From assembly GCA_024405265.1 (NCBI GenBank), contig JAKSOZ010000011.1:1-49765 (forward strand): 49,765 nucleotides of DNA. Direction: 5' to 3'. The position numbers and the translations under genes are program-made. The notes beneath the pieces are model-generated. The model ran no database searches and was not told where the DNA came from. It worked only from the letters and a program-made list of their open reading frames with translations. This document shows positions 31,477 through 43,300 of this stretch, piece after piece (the stretch's first letter is position 1; each line of letters starts with the position of its first letter). Source of the DNA: Kiritimatiellia bacterium (GTDB lineage: Bacteria; Verrucomicrobiota; Kiritimatiellia; RFP12; UBA1067).

Positions 31477-33867
31477 TCACAACCCTTTGTTTCCGAGATT
31501 TGCGCGTCGTATCGTCTTGAGGGTATCCGCAACGGCTTCTGAGGAAGGCGCCAGCTTCTGCGCTTCAAGCGCGAGGCGAAGCGCCTCCTCGGTTTTTCCT
31601 TGATGGAAACAGACTATCGCCAAATTGTTGATAACGGCGACTTCGTTCGGACGAGAGGAAAGAACCCTGCGGAAGTGGCTTTCTGCGGCCGCCCAATCCT
31701 TCTCTATAAGATTGCGCATTGCCACCGCAAAATTCGCCTCCGCATCGTCCGGATTCGACCGTAGAATCGGTATCGCATAGCAGCACGCCAACATGAAATC
31801 AGGTCGTGACAGCGCAACACGCAAGCCCTCTCGAGGCGTCAATGTCTCTCCTTTCCCGGCGGCCATCCAGTCCAGTTTTCTGACCAGCGACTTAAGGTCC
31901 GCGTTCTTATCATCAAGCGCATCCGCGCGTTCATCAATCGCGTTAGCTTCTGCCAGCTCTCCATTCTTGCGCGCTACCGCCGCACGAAATCTCAAGAGCC
32001 TCGAAAGTCGCCACTGAAGCGCGTTCAAGAGCTCGCCCGAAAGGCGGTCGTATGTCTCAGAAGAATCGAATTCCTCATAAAAGGCCAAAATACGCTTCTC
32101 CAGCTTTTCTGCCGCCTCATGCGAGTTCTGGACCGATTCAGGCGAAATTCGAGTACGCGCAACAAATCCAAGATACTCCGGATCGGGTTTCTTAGCCTGC
32201 GCAAACATCTCAACTCCAAGTTGCATCGCCGACTCGTCCAGTCTCGCCGGCTTATCCAGTATCCACGACTTCAACGCCTCTGCCGCCCCGGAAAGGATCA
32301 AGCGATCTTCATCATCGGCAACATCACGATGATTGAGAATCTTCGTTCGTGGTCCTCTAGGTGCGAGGAGCGAAAGCGCCGTCACCCTTTCGCCGCGTCG
32401 TGCAGCCTCCAGCTCAAGTGCCGCGTCAAATCGCCCATCAGTGAAAATCCACCTGACCCCCTTGATTTCATCTACGGCGAGACTAATTCCGTCAGATACC
32501 AGCTCGGAAACTGCGCGGAATTGACGATCTCGCCAAAACGGCAGAGCGCCGATTATCAGTATCGCGAAAATCGTCTGCGGCAAATAACGGCGCATAATGC
32601 GCGATTTCACGTGCAAAAACTCCGCAAACCGACCATAGCGTGGATTTGCGTCAACATCCTCCAACGCCTCGGGGAACGAAAAAAGCCAAACCATTCGCTC
32701 GCTGCGACAATAAAGGTTGATCGCCCAAACGGCAAGCGAATAGACAAAAGCCGAAACGGCCATATAAAAGAACAGAAGCGTAAGCATCGGGGATACGACC
32801 TTAGCCGATGTCCAGAACCAGAAACCCGGAAATTGCACGAATTGCGAATAAACGACAAGAATCAAAACTAGATATGTAAGCCCGGGAATGAACGGTAGCG
32901 GCGTATCGAGATCAAGACACGAACGAAAGAGTTTGCGCGCCAAGATAAACGGCACACAGGAAACGGCAATCCCCGCGAGCCAACCCCCTAAGCTCGAATA
33001 AGACATTACTACGCGAGCATAAGCCTTCAGCATCTCAAATATGATATCTATAAACGTTGTCCACCCACAGGCCTCAAAACCGCCATGATGATAAAACCAT
33101 CTCACATTAAATGCAGTCGTCAGAACGGCAAACCAGAAGAAAATGCCCGTCAAGTGCCAACGAATGCTTTGACGCAAAGCAAGGTTACAAATCGGCAAAT
33201 CAAGGTTATAAGGCCTCCAAATGAACATCAGAGATTTGACCAGAATAAAGGCAAAAAGCACAAAGCCGAGCGGTGTTTCGGCAGCAGTTACGCCGACAAT
33301 CGCCATCGCAAGATAGAGCGCCCACGTCCCACCCGAGCGCAGGAAGCGCCGCATGAGAAAAAGCGCCGTAATCGCAAGTGCGGTAAGAAACGTCTCCGGA
33401 CCGAAGAAACGCCCAAGTCTTCCCATCGGAACCGAAGTCGAGATAAGAAGCGTTCCAAGAGCAACGATGCCGCGGGGGATCGCAAAGCGCCACATCGGAT
33501 GTCGGATGTGCGGCGCAGAAGCGAATTCCAAAGAATCACGAAGCGTTAAGTATGAGAGCGCGGCAAAAACGAAAACAGTCAAACTACCTAGGCAGCGCAA
33601 AAGAGCAAACGTATGATCAAGCCCGGCAATCTTCAGAAGGCCTTCAACACCGATACGCCAAAGCCCAGGGTAGGGAGAAAGCGGCGGTCTTAAACCGACT
33701 GCCGCGGCAAGCTCCTCCCAAACTTCAGGCGGAAGTCCCACGGCAGAGGAAAATAACGCCCAAACCGCCGCAACACCCCCGAGGCAAAGCGCCAAGCAAA
33801 CATCCCAACGATCAAGTCCGCTGAAGACACCCTTATCCGTGCGGAAATTATTATAACCGATCGTCAT
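31477..33867 (-). CDS. Polytopic membrane protein with C-terminal TPRs, possible GT-C/DUF2723-like glycosyltransferase
   Basis: A protein of 796 residues. The first about 470 residues hold roughly ten hydrophobic segments. The first extracytoplasmic loop reads PPEVWEELAAAVGLRPP then SPYPGLWR. This resembles the acidic-plus-HPPGYPLY loop of DUF2723/GT-C sugar transferases, but the match is partial. A soluble helical middle follows, then TPR units near the C-terminus (AEANFAVAMRNLIEKDWAAA, AVINNLAIVCFHQGKTEEAL). Its start overlaps the stop of the PEP-CTERM gene as ATGA, and that gene is coupled to the giant adhesin in the same way. A role in glycosylating or handling the surface protein is an inference from context; it could be another membrane function. 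Confidence 0.8.
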   Translation of the reverse strand: MTIGYNNFRTDKGVFSGLDRWDVCLALCLGGVAAVWALFSSAVGLPPEVWEELAAAVGLRPPLSPYPGLWRIGVEGLLKIAGLDHTFALLRCLGSLTVFVFAALSYLTLRDSLEFASAPHIRHPMWRFAIPRGIVALGTLLISTSVPMGRLGRFFGPETFLTALAITALFLMRRFLRSGGTWALYLAMAIVGVTAAETPLGFVLFAFILVKSLMFIWRPYNLDLPICNLALRQSIRWHLTGIFFWFAVLTTAFNVRWFYHHGGFEACGWTTFIDIIFEMLKAYARVVMSYSSLGGWLAGIAVSCVPFILARKLFRSCLDLDTPLPFIPGLTYLVLILVVYSQFVQFPGFWFWTSAKVVSPMLTLLFFYMAVSAFVYSLAVWAINLYCRSERMVWLFSFPEALEDVDANPRYGRFAEFLHVKSRIMRRYLPQTIFAILIIGALPFWRDRQFRAVSELVSDGISLAVDEIKGVRWIFTDGRFDAALELEAARRGERVTALSLLAPRGPRTKILNHRDVADDEDRLILSGAAEALKSWILDKPARLDESAMQLGVEMFAQAKKPDPEYLGFVARTRISPESVQNSHEAAEKLEKRILAFYEEFDSSETYDRLSGELLNALQWRLSRLLRFRAAVARKNGELAEANAIDERADALDDKNADLKSLVRKLDWMAAGKGETLTPREGLRVALSRPDFMLACCYAIPILRSNPDDAEANFAVAMRNLIEKDWAAAESHFRRVLSSRPNEVAVINNLAIVCFHQGKTEEALRLALEAQKLAPSSEAVADTLKTIRRANLGNKGL

Positions 33868-34382
33868 ACCCGCCTCCTCAGATTAATCACCGCGAGACCC
33901 AACAATATCAAAAACGCACCTGACGGCTCAGGAATGGCAACCGTCGGAGCCCAAGCGGCCGAAATATTCGGCATGGACAAAGAATCGGAGTAGACATGAC
34001 CGGCCGAGACAAGATCTTGATAACTCGACACCCCGGAAACACCCGCGACGAACCACCGATCTTCTCCGAAGGGATCGGTATTGGGCTTACCGTAGTTCAT
34101 GATTTCTACGAAAAACCCGTATTCGTTCGACGTATAATTGGAGATATCCGCCCAGCTCGCGCCGGTCATATAGTCGCCTTCATTCCCCAACATGGCTTCG
34201 TCCGAACCATCGGCGAAATTCAGATAGGAGATAACGTTATCCATGTCACCGTCCCTGACGACGGCAATATGAGCGAACTGGAATTCGATTTGATTCTCCG
34301 ACGCGTCCCCCATCCAATAGATGACTTCCGCGTGAACTATAAGACTAAAGAGAATCAAAGCTAAGAAAGACAGGCGCTTCAT
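33864..34382 (-). CDS. Small secreted PEP-CTERM protein
   Basis: A protein of 172 residues. I start it at the ATG at 34382, which has GGAGG upstream and begins a signal peptide (MKRLSFLALILFSLIVHAE). The body is short, acidic and aromatic (IEFQFAHIAVV, EYGFFVEIMNYG). The C-terminus is a PEP-CTERM sorting tag: IPEPSGAFLILLGLAV, a short hydrophobic helix, then NLRRRV. Such tags are processed by exosortases, with export of extracellular polymer in many PVC bacteria. No exosortase gene lies in the window. The ATG overlaps the giant gene's TGA, so translation is probably coupled to it. Confidence 0.88.
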   Translation of the reverse strand: MKRLSFLALILFSLIVHAEVIYWMGDASENQIEFQFAHIAVVRDGDMDNVISYLNFADGSDEAMLGNEGDYMTGASWADISNYTSNEYGFFVEIMNYGKPNTDPFGEDRWFVAGVSGVSSYQDLVSAGHVYSDSLSMPNISAAWAPTVAIPEPSGAFLILLGLAVINLRRRV

Positions 34383-37300
34383 TTCGTCACCTCCTTCCCG
34401 ATAACAGGCCAAACAATTGTCGGATTTCCTCCGCGCGAAACATACCAGAAACCGGTACCGGCCTTAACCTTCGGAAGGTCGGTGACGCGCTTCGTCGTGT
34501 AGAAAGTCTTACCGCCAACCGTCGTCGGGACACGCGCGTCATAACCCCACTTCCCGTTCTTATAGGTGTACATGATCGGCTCGGGCCCATCAGTCGGGAC
34601 GAAGATCTGGTCGTTAAGCTCCTTCGCCGAAGTCGTCGCGGCGATTGAGCCGGAAGTCGCTTGTACTGACTGGATATCGAAGTCCTCGATATCGGGCGCA
34701 CCGATCAGATGATGAACCGCCGATTCACGATTTGCCGCCGCGGTGATGCGAGTCGTCGCCGCAGTCGTCGGCACCTGACCGATCAGATAGACCGGCTTCG
34801 TCGGATTTGTGCGCGAGAGCATCACGCCGACGCCGCGCGCGACCCGCGCCTCCGTCGCCGACGGCAACGCAACCGCCTCATCATTCTCGACAAGCGTGAC
34901 AGGCGCAAGGACCTTTTCTTTCGACACGGCGTAGGATTCATAACGACCCTTCGCGAGCGAATAAACATGAATCATGTCGCCTTCCTCGAGCGTCGCCGTC
35001 TTGAGAATATCCGCCACGGCGATGTCGCGATCCTCTTCTGGCGCGAGCGCCGTCCAAGGAGTCGTGAGAATCGTGTTAGTCATCGCCGATTCGACCTTCA
35101 AAAGTCCGAACGTATTGACCGTCTTAAGTCCTTCTCCGAGCAGGAGATCGCTCGCCTTCACATTCGCGGACGCAACAATATTCGAGGTGAAGACGCACTG
35201 AATCGAATAATATCCCGTCGGGTCATCACCGTTCAGCGCGATATCGAACGACGTCCCCGTCTGATAGGGCGAGGGATTCGTCTTCGTCGCGCCCTTAGGC
35301 ATCGTATCAAGGCGGAAGTGAACGGCATAATCGCTTTCGGGACGCGTAACCGTCTCTGGGTAAAGCACGCGCATCTTATCTTTATCGGTCATCTGCACGC
35401 CGTTGATCCAAAGCTTCGCCTTATCGTCGAGCGGGTCGAGACCCAAAAGATAGCTCTGCCACTTCTCGTACCCGTTCGCGCCCGAAACGCGAAGTCCGTC
35501 CGAGGCCTTCTTCAAACCCTCGGACTCGGCCCAAAACGCGAACTCGGGCACATTAAGATCGAGCCACGCGGACGGAATCGTAATCGGCAAGTGCGGATTT
35601 TCCGAACCAATCGTCAATGTCTTCGTCGGATCATCAATGACCTCGAGATTACCGGGAATAAAGGTGACCGTGTAGTTCGAATCATTCACGATGCTCGAGA
35701 GGATAATCGCGCCCGCGTGCGTGCCGACCGCGGCATGACCCGCCTTGGACTTCGCGATGACAGCCTCGTTCCATCCGAGCGTCACCGTCGGCACGTCGCC
35801 GTCGACAAAGCCGTTATCCGTCCAATCGCCGACGCCGTCGTTGAGATTCGGACGCGCTTCGGCGAACTTCATCGTCTGCAACGAAGCCGTCACAGTCACG
35901 GGTTTCTTATTGATCGTGCCGCGCGTCGTGAACGGCGCGGTATAATCAAGCAGATAGTTGGATAAGACAGCACCCTTCGACTCTTCGATATTGAGCTCGG
36001 TCACACGGAAGTAATCCGCTCCCGTTCCGGCAAGCGCCGACACGAACTCGCCCGTCGCCGTAGCCGTCAGAACCTCACCGCCTTCCGTACCGGGGATAAC
36101 CTGACCGATCGAATCCGCGTACGCGGTCGTACCGTCATACGCCTTCACCGCATCGGAAAGAGTCAGCGTCAGCGCCTTCTTCGTAATTGACGCTTTTGCC
36201 GCGTCCGTAAAATGGACGTCGTAGTTCCGCACATCCGCGCCGCCGAGATACTTCTCGTCGAAGCCGGTCGCCGTCACCGTCTTCTCCGTTCCAACGTTCT
36301 TCGTATCAAAATCGTAGCGCATTTCGGCATCATCAAGCGCGAACGCATCGCCATCGATGAGACCCGCATAGGTAAACGCGCCCTTCCGCGTCGCGGTCGT
36401 CGTCGCGTCGTAGACCTTGTCGTTCGCTTCGAAGCTGATCGTCAGCTTAATGGCCTTCAGTTCGGCGGTCGCCGTCGGCGTGAAGATGAAGTTGTAGTTA
36501 TCCTTATTCGTCCCGTCGCCGGCCGTCGCAAAATCATGCGTCCAACCCTCTGCCGTCACGATCTTGTCCTTACCGACATGCTTGTCGGCAAAAGTATAGG
36601 ACATCAACCCGGCGTGATCATCAGTCACGGAGAAGGAATCTCCGCCCACAAGGTTGTCGAACTTGAAGCTTCCGCTGACGTGCGTCGCTTCCGTGGTCTG
36701 ATCGTAATGCTTGTCGTTCGCTTCGAACGTCACGACCGTCGTGCGCTTCGTGATTCGTCCGGGCGTACCGAAGGATTCGGTCGTATTGAAGTTCGCGTTC
36801 ATGTACGTTCCTGTTTCCGTCAACTCGCGGACATCCTCCGTACCGTGTCCCGCATAACGGATGACGTAGTTGCCGAAGACCGCGCCGTTCTCGCCGATGA
36901 TCGTGAGTTCATTGACCGTCACGTACGTGTCGGAATCTCCGACGTGCAGATCCTTGTATTCGCCCGAAACCGTCGCGGTGAAGGTTTCCGATCCCGCACC
37001 CTTCAGCGTCCTCACGAGCGTTCCCTCGCGGAGCGCAGTCGCCGCGTCGTAGACCTTATCAGCCTTCGGCAGGTCGAGACGAAGCACCATCTTATCGATC
37101 GTCGCGGTCGACTCGTCCGTAAAGGCGACGGAGTAGTTATCCTTATCGACGCCGCGGAGATACGCCTTGTCGTAGCCCTTGCCGGGCACGGTCTTAACGA
37201 CCTTGTTCTCGGCGGCGTTCTTGCCCGTGTTCGCGACCTCGTCGACATCGACGAACGCGTATTCCATCGCGGAGTCGTCAAGAGTGACGTCATCCGTCTT

Positions 37301-40300
37301 ACCCTTGTCGTCGACGAGTAGCGGCGCATAAGTGAACGCGTCGCGCGTCGCCTTCGGCGTCGCGTCGTACGTCTTGTTCTTCGTCGTATAGGTAATCGTG
37401 AGCGGCGCGGGCGTGATATCCGCCGGAGCCGTCTTCGTCAGCGTAAACGCATAGTTCGAAACCTTCGCCGGAGCGGCAACAGCCGATATCTGCGCTTCGA
37501 GAGTTCCGTTCGGAACCGCCGTCACCGGCTTCGCGCTGCCGACATTCTTATTGTCGAACGTATAGATGAAGCCCGCTTCGTTCATCGTGAACGATTCGCC
37601 GTCCACAAGGTTGCCGAACTTGAAGCTGCCCGGCGTCACCGTTGCCGCTACTAAAGCGTCATATTCCTTATTCTCGGCCGCCCACGTAATCATCGACGGA
37701 CGCTTCGTGATGTTACCGACCGCCTTGTTCGTGAAGGTGAACGAGTAGTTATCGAGACGTGTGATTGCATTGCCGGTAGAAATCTGCTTCGGATCATAGC
37801 CGACGTAGGTCACTTCGACCGCCGTACCAACATCGCTCTGCGCGTACGTTGCGACGAGCTGCGTCTTATCGAGATTGAAGCTTTCGCCCGCAACGAGGTT
37901 CGAGAAGCTCTCGATCTGCGCCGTCGTCTTCGGCGTGCCGTCATAGACCTTGTTCGCCGGCTTTACCGTAATGACCGTCGGACGCTCGGTAATCGTCGCA
38001 CCCGTCGTCGACGTGTAGCTCGCCGCGGAGAGCTTGTAGTTCGCCGCGTCCGCGCCCGTAATCGAAAGCCCCGTCGCCGTCACCGTCGCGGCTTCAACCA
38101 CGTTCTTCGAGTTGTAGTTGTAAGCGCCCTTGATATCAACAATATCATCCGCGACATTATTGACAAGCTCGTGATTCGACTGCTTCGCGGAAGTATTGCC
38201 GTCATAGACCTTGGTGAAGCCAGAACCGTTCAGCGTCATTGAGAGGTCGCGCTTCGCGACCGTTAGCGTGCCTGCTTTGTAGGTAATCGCGTACGAATCG
38301 GTGACATCGCGCGTATCAATGTCCGTCACGATAATCGACTTCTTCACAATCGCGCCAGTCTGCGCGCCGGCCTTATAGTTACCCGAGGACGACTTCGGAA
38401 TCGACGCGGAGTAGTCAAGTGTAACTTGGACATGATCGCCGCTGATCGAGCCCTCCTCGCGCCAATCGGCCTCGTCGCCTCCGTCGATTGCCGTATTGAT
38501 TTCCGGAATCGCCTCACCATACGTCATCTCCTGACCGTTCGCAGTCACCGTCATCGGCTTACGATTGATACGACCCGCCGTGAAGAAGCTGCCAGGGGCA
38601 TTCGGCATAACATAGTCGATCGCTCCGGCCGGCAACTCCAATACGCGATCACCCGCATACGTCACCGTGTAGTTGCCGAGATCCTGTCCGTCACCGATCC
38701 GGAACGCGAACGCATCGACGCGGAAGTAATTGGCCGTCGTCTCAGTGTGGACCTTGTCGACGAATGCGCCCGTCGCCTGAACGTCCAACGATTCGCCCTT
38801 GGCAATATTCGCGACGATCGGCGCGAGGAGCTTCGGTTCTTCACCGTCGAGATAGAGGACCGTGCCGTCATACGTCTTCTCGACGAGCGCGAACGCGACC
38901 GTCACGGGACGACGCGTGATCGCTGCGGACGAAGTCTCGATGAAGGACACCTCGTAGTTCTTGACGTCCGCACCTTCTAGAAGCTTCTGATCGAAGCCCG
39001 TCGCGGTCACGACAATACCCTCGCCGACATCCTTCATCTTGAACGCATACGACATCGTCTTATCGTTGAGCGTCAAAACGTCGCCCTTAATGAGTTCGCC
39101 ATAGTCGAAGACGTCGCGGGTCGCTACCGTGGTCGCGTCGTAAACCTTATCCAAAGTCGTATACGAAATCGTCATCGGCTTCTTGGTGATATTCGCCTTC
39201 GCCGTATTCACGAATTCAAACGCGTAGTCGCTCGGAACGGACATCCCTCCCGTGGAGGCGGATGCGATAAACGCGACATTGTAACCGCGCGCCGCAACCG
39301 TCTTCCCTTCACCGACGTTCTTATCCGAAAACGCGTAGCTCATCGACTCGTCATTGAGTGTGAACGCCTCGGCGAACGATTCCTCATTCGCGGCGATAAG
39401 GCCCCCGAATCCGAACGGGTCGTCAGTACGCTCGGCGGTGGTCGTCGCATCATACATCTTGTTCTTCGCCGCGAAAGTAATCGTCGCGGACTTCGGATTG
39501 ATCGTCGCCGTCGCGCCGAGATTATGAGTGAACGCGTAGTTCGACTTGATCGCGCCCGTATCGTCAACCGCGGTGATGAGATCGTTCGAGTAATCGACCC
39601 AAGTCACATCCTTGCCCGTCGCCGCGTGACGATCCGCGAACGCACCGGAGATCTGCGCGAGGTCGAGCGCGAACCGCTCGTAGCCCACCAGCGGCGCGAA
39701 CGCCGCGCTCTTCGCCGTGGCGCTCTTTTCGCCGTCGTACGTCTTGTCGTTCGCGGCCGTCGTGACCGTCGTCAACAGCGGCGTGATTGTTGCGCCCACG
39801 TCGGAGACTTCCATGACATCCGCGAGCGTGTAGTTCGCCGCGTCGGCACCCGAGAGCGCGAGATTCGAGAAGATAATCGTCGTCGCCGCCAAAACATCCT
39901 TAGAATTGTAGGCAAACGATCCCGTCACATCGACTTCATCGGATGCCTCATTCTTCGCGAGCGCCGCGGTGATGTTGTTCGTGATCGCGTGGTTCTCCTG
40001 CTCCTTCAGAACCGCCGTCGTGCCGTCATAGACCTTCGTGATGCCCTCGCCTTCGACGAAAACCGTCAGTGTGCGCGGCGCAACCGTCAGCTCTGCCGAG
40101 GTGTACGAGACATCATACGAGTCGGTGACGTCCTCGCCGCGCGCGTCAGTGATGACGACGGACTTGAGCTCAATCGCCTCTTCATGCGTCTTCGCAGTGA
40201 AGTTGCCCGAGGTCGACTTCGCGAGCTCGCTCGAATAGTTAAGTTCGATCACCGCCGTATCACCTGCCGCCGTCGTCTCCGTCGGAACGGTCAAATCGGG

Positions 40301-43300
40301 ATTGTCGTCACCATACGTCATTGCCTTCGACTCCGCCGCCACGGCGAACGGAATGCCGCGAATCGTCGCCGTCGTATTCGGGTCGAACGTGAACGCGTAG
40401 TTTCCGAGAATCGACTTATCGTTCTGAGGTGCGATAAGCGGCAGTAACTCTCCGTTCAACGCCACGGTCACCGGCTTATTCGCGCCGCGATGTTTGTCGG
40501 CGAACGCGGCCGTAATCCCCGACATAGAGAGATCGAATTCCTCGCCCGTGACGAGATTCGCGAAGGAAGCCGTTGTCGGCTGCGCGACGCATGTCGAATC
40601 GTAAGCCTTGTCCGCGGCGGAAACGTTCACCGTCGAAGGACGAGGATTGATCGTCGCGCCGAAGGCGGAAACCTCAACAATGACGTTCCCTTCGCTATCG
40701 GTCGCCCAGTCGTAGTTCGCCGCGTCCTTGCCGCCGATCGCGGTACGGACGAACGTAACCCACTTATTCGCAAAGGTGTCATTCGCGTAGTGGACATCCT
40801 TAGTATCGTACGTGAAGACACCCGTCACCGTCACGTCATCAATTTCATGCGTGAGATTGTTCTCGATAAGACCCTTCAAGGTAATCGCTTCGTAATTCGC
40901 TTCGGCTTGAGTTGTGCCGTCGTAGTCCTTTACGAACGGCATCGCGTCCAAAACCATCGTCAGCGTACCGGGCCCGACCTGCAACGCGCCGGGTCTGACC
41001 GTAATCGTGTAGTTGCGGTTCTTCGTGAGCCCGTTCTCGTCGACGATCGATACGTCGCCGCGCACGATGCCCTTCTCGTAATAACCCTTCTGGAATTCGC
41101 CCGAACGCGATTTGCGGATATTGTTCGTATCGAACGCGAGTTTCACGAAGCCGACGCGATCACCCGCCGCGAGGTCACTCTCGTTCAAGAGCTTATAAGA
41201 GCCCTCTTCCGTCAAGTCCGGCTTCTTGCCGCCGTAGGTCATCGTGCGATTCTCCGCCTGGAACGTGATCAGACGACGATTGATGCGTGCCGTACCGATG
41301 AAGTCCCGCTCCGTTGCGATATTGCGATCTTGGACAAACGCGCGGTAATTCGCGTTCACCGCACCCGTCTCCGCTTCGGCACGCAGTTTCGCCTCGGCAA
41401 TGACGAGCACATCTCGCTTGTCGCCCGCATACGTATTGACCTCGCCTCTCGTGAGCATGGCCTCAGTCACATCGACGAATACGACTTCTTCGACCTTCGT
41501 ACGCTCGTTGATGATGCCGGTCTGAACCTTGAAGCTCCACGCGGCGCCTTCCTCGGCCGCAACCTCCGTCACTTTAAGCGTCGTCACCTTACCCGCGCTA
41601 TTAGTCGTCGTCGCCCCCAGCGCAAGCGTGCTGACACTAAGCGTGCCGTCATAAATGCGTTGCGTCGAGAACGCAAGTTGCAAATCACACGGTTCGATAC
41701 GGACGGAAACATCCTCATAGTCCGTCTCGAACGGCTGAAGCGCATAGTCGTTCGCCTTGCCCGTATCGTCGAGGAGCGAGAGCGCGTTCCACTCGACCTT
41801 CTGGTGCGTCGCGCCGACGCCCATATTCGCGACGCGGCCTTCGCCCGTCAGCTTCACGAACTCGTCCGCGAGAAGTCCCGACTGATCCGCCGCGGGGACG
41901 TACTCATACGACGTCTTGTCATTCGTATCCACCCGCACCACGGTCGAGCCGTCGTAGAGCTTCGTCTGGACGCCATTGATTTCTTTAATGAAGAGCGGAC
42001 GCTTCAAAATCTTGCCCGTCGGCGCAAAAGTAATCTTATAGTTATTCGCATTCGCGCCGTTCACGCCGTCGAAGACGACCTTAGACATATCTTCAATCGC
42101 GATCTTCTGACTTTCCTCGTTGCCCTTGACGTGAGCGGTCTCGTAGCGCGCATTCCCCTCGCCGAGTGAACAAACCGTAAACGCTTCATCCTTAACGCCC
42201 GTCGGAATCGGCTCGGCCGAAATCGCCGCGTCCGCCGCCACGATTTGCTCGTCGGAATAAATGATGTCCTCGACGTCGATCGGCAAGGTCACGGGACGCT
42301 TTTCAACCGTGTATACGCTTTGAGCTTCGGTAAAGTCGAACGAATAGTTCCGCGCGAAGTCCTTGCGATTACCCTCCTTATCGGTGGTATCGACCGTATC
42401 GTAAACATGGAGCTCATCTGCGACGATATAGAACGGATACTCGCCGACTTGAGCCGGAAAGACTTGCGAACGGTCTCGGGTCCCGTCGATGTCCTGACAA
42501 ACCGTCAGCCGTCCTTCGAGGTAGCGCGTCGGGAGGATAAGCGCCTCAGCGAGTGTCGTCGTCGCTTGACGGGCGGAGTTGGTCGCCGTATAGATAAGGC
42601 GATCGTCCGTAAAGTCGAACGTCATCGTCGTCGTCTCGCCGTCATAAAACTTCTTCGCGATTTCTCCGAGCGAGACGCGGATCTTCTTCGGCACGATCAG
42701 CGACGTGTAGTTTTCCGACTTTTCGTTCGTGATATAGTAGTTCCCCATCACGCTCGGGCTACCGATAAATCCGAGATTCTCGGCCTTTAGCGAGGTATTG
42801 GGATTCGCCAACACCGTCTCGGAGCCATCCTGATTGACGACAATATTCTTCTCGTAGTCGTCTATTACATCGGCTCCATTATATTCGAACTTCGACGCGG
42901 GAGAAATCACGACTTCGCCGAAGAGAATACCCGCGTGTTCCAAGCTCTCGGACGTAATGACCACGTTCGCCGTTCCGTCGTATTCCTTCGTCGGCGCGAA
43001 GGCTCGCGAAAGCGAAATCGACTTCGGGGTAATGTACATCATCGCGTATTCGCGCGATTCCGTTTGCGGATAACGGACTGTATACGACTCGGTCAAATCC
43101 TTACCGGCCTTCGTGAGACGAACGTCCGTGACCGTGAACGGATAGCCGTCGAGATAGGCGTAACCGCCTTCGTCGACCGAGAAGCCGCCTTCGACGCGAG
43201 CGCCGGGAACAGAGCGACGAAGAACATTGATCTTGTCACCCGCCTGAATCGGTACGATATCGGCCGAGAAACCGAAGTCGGTAATGTCCGTGCGCGGACT

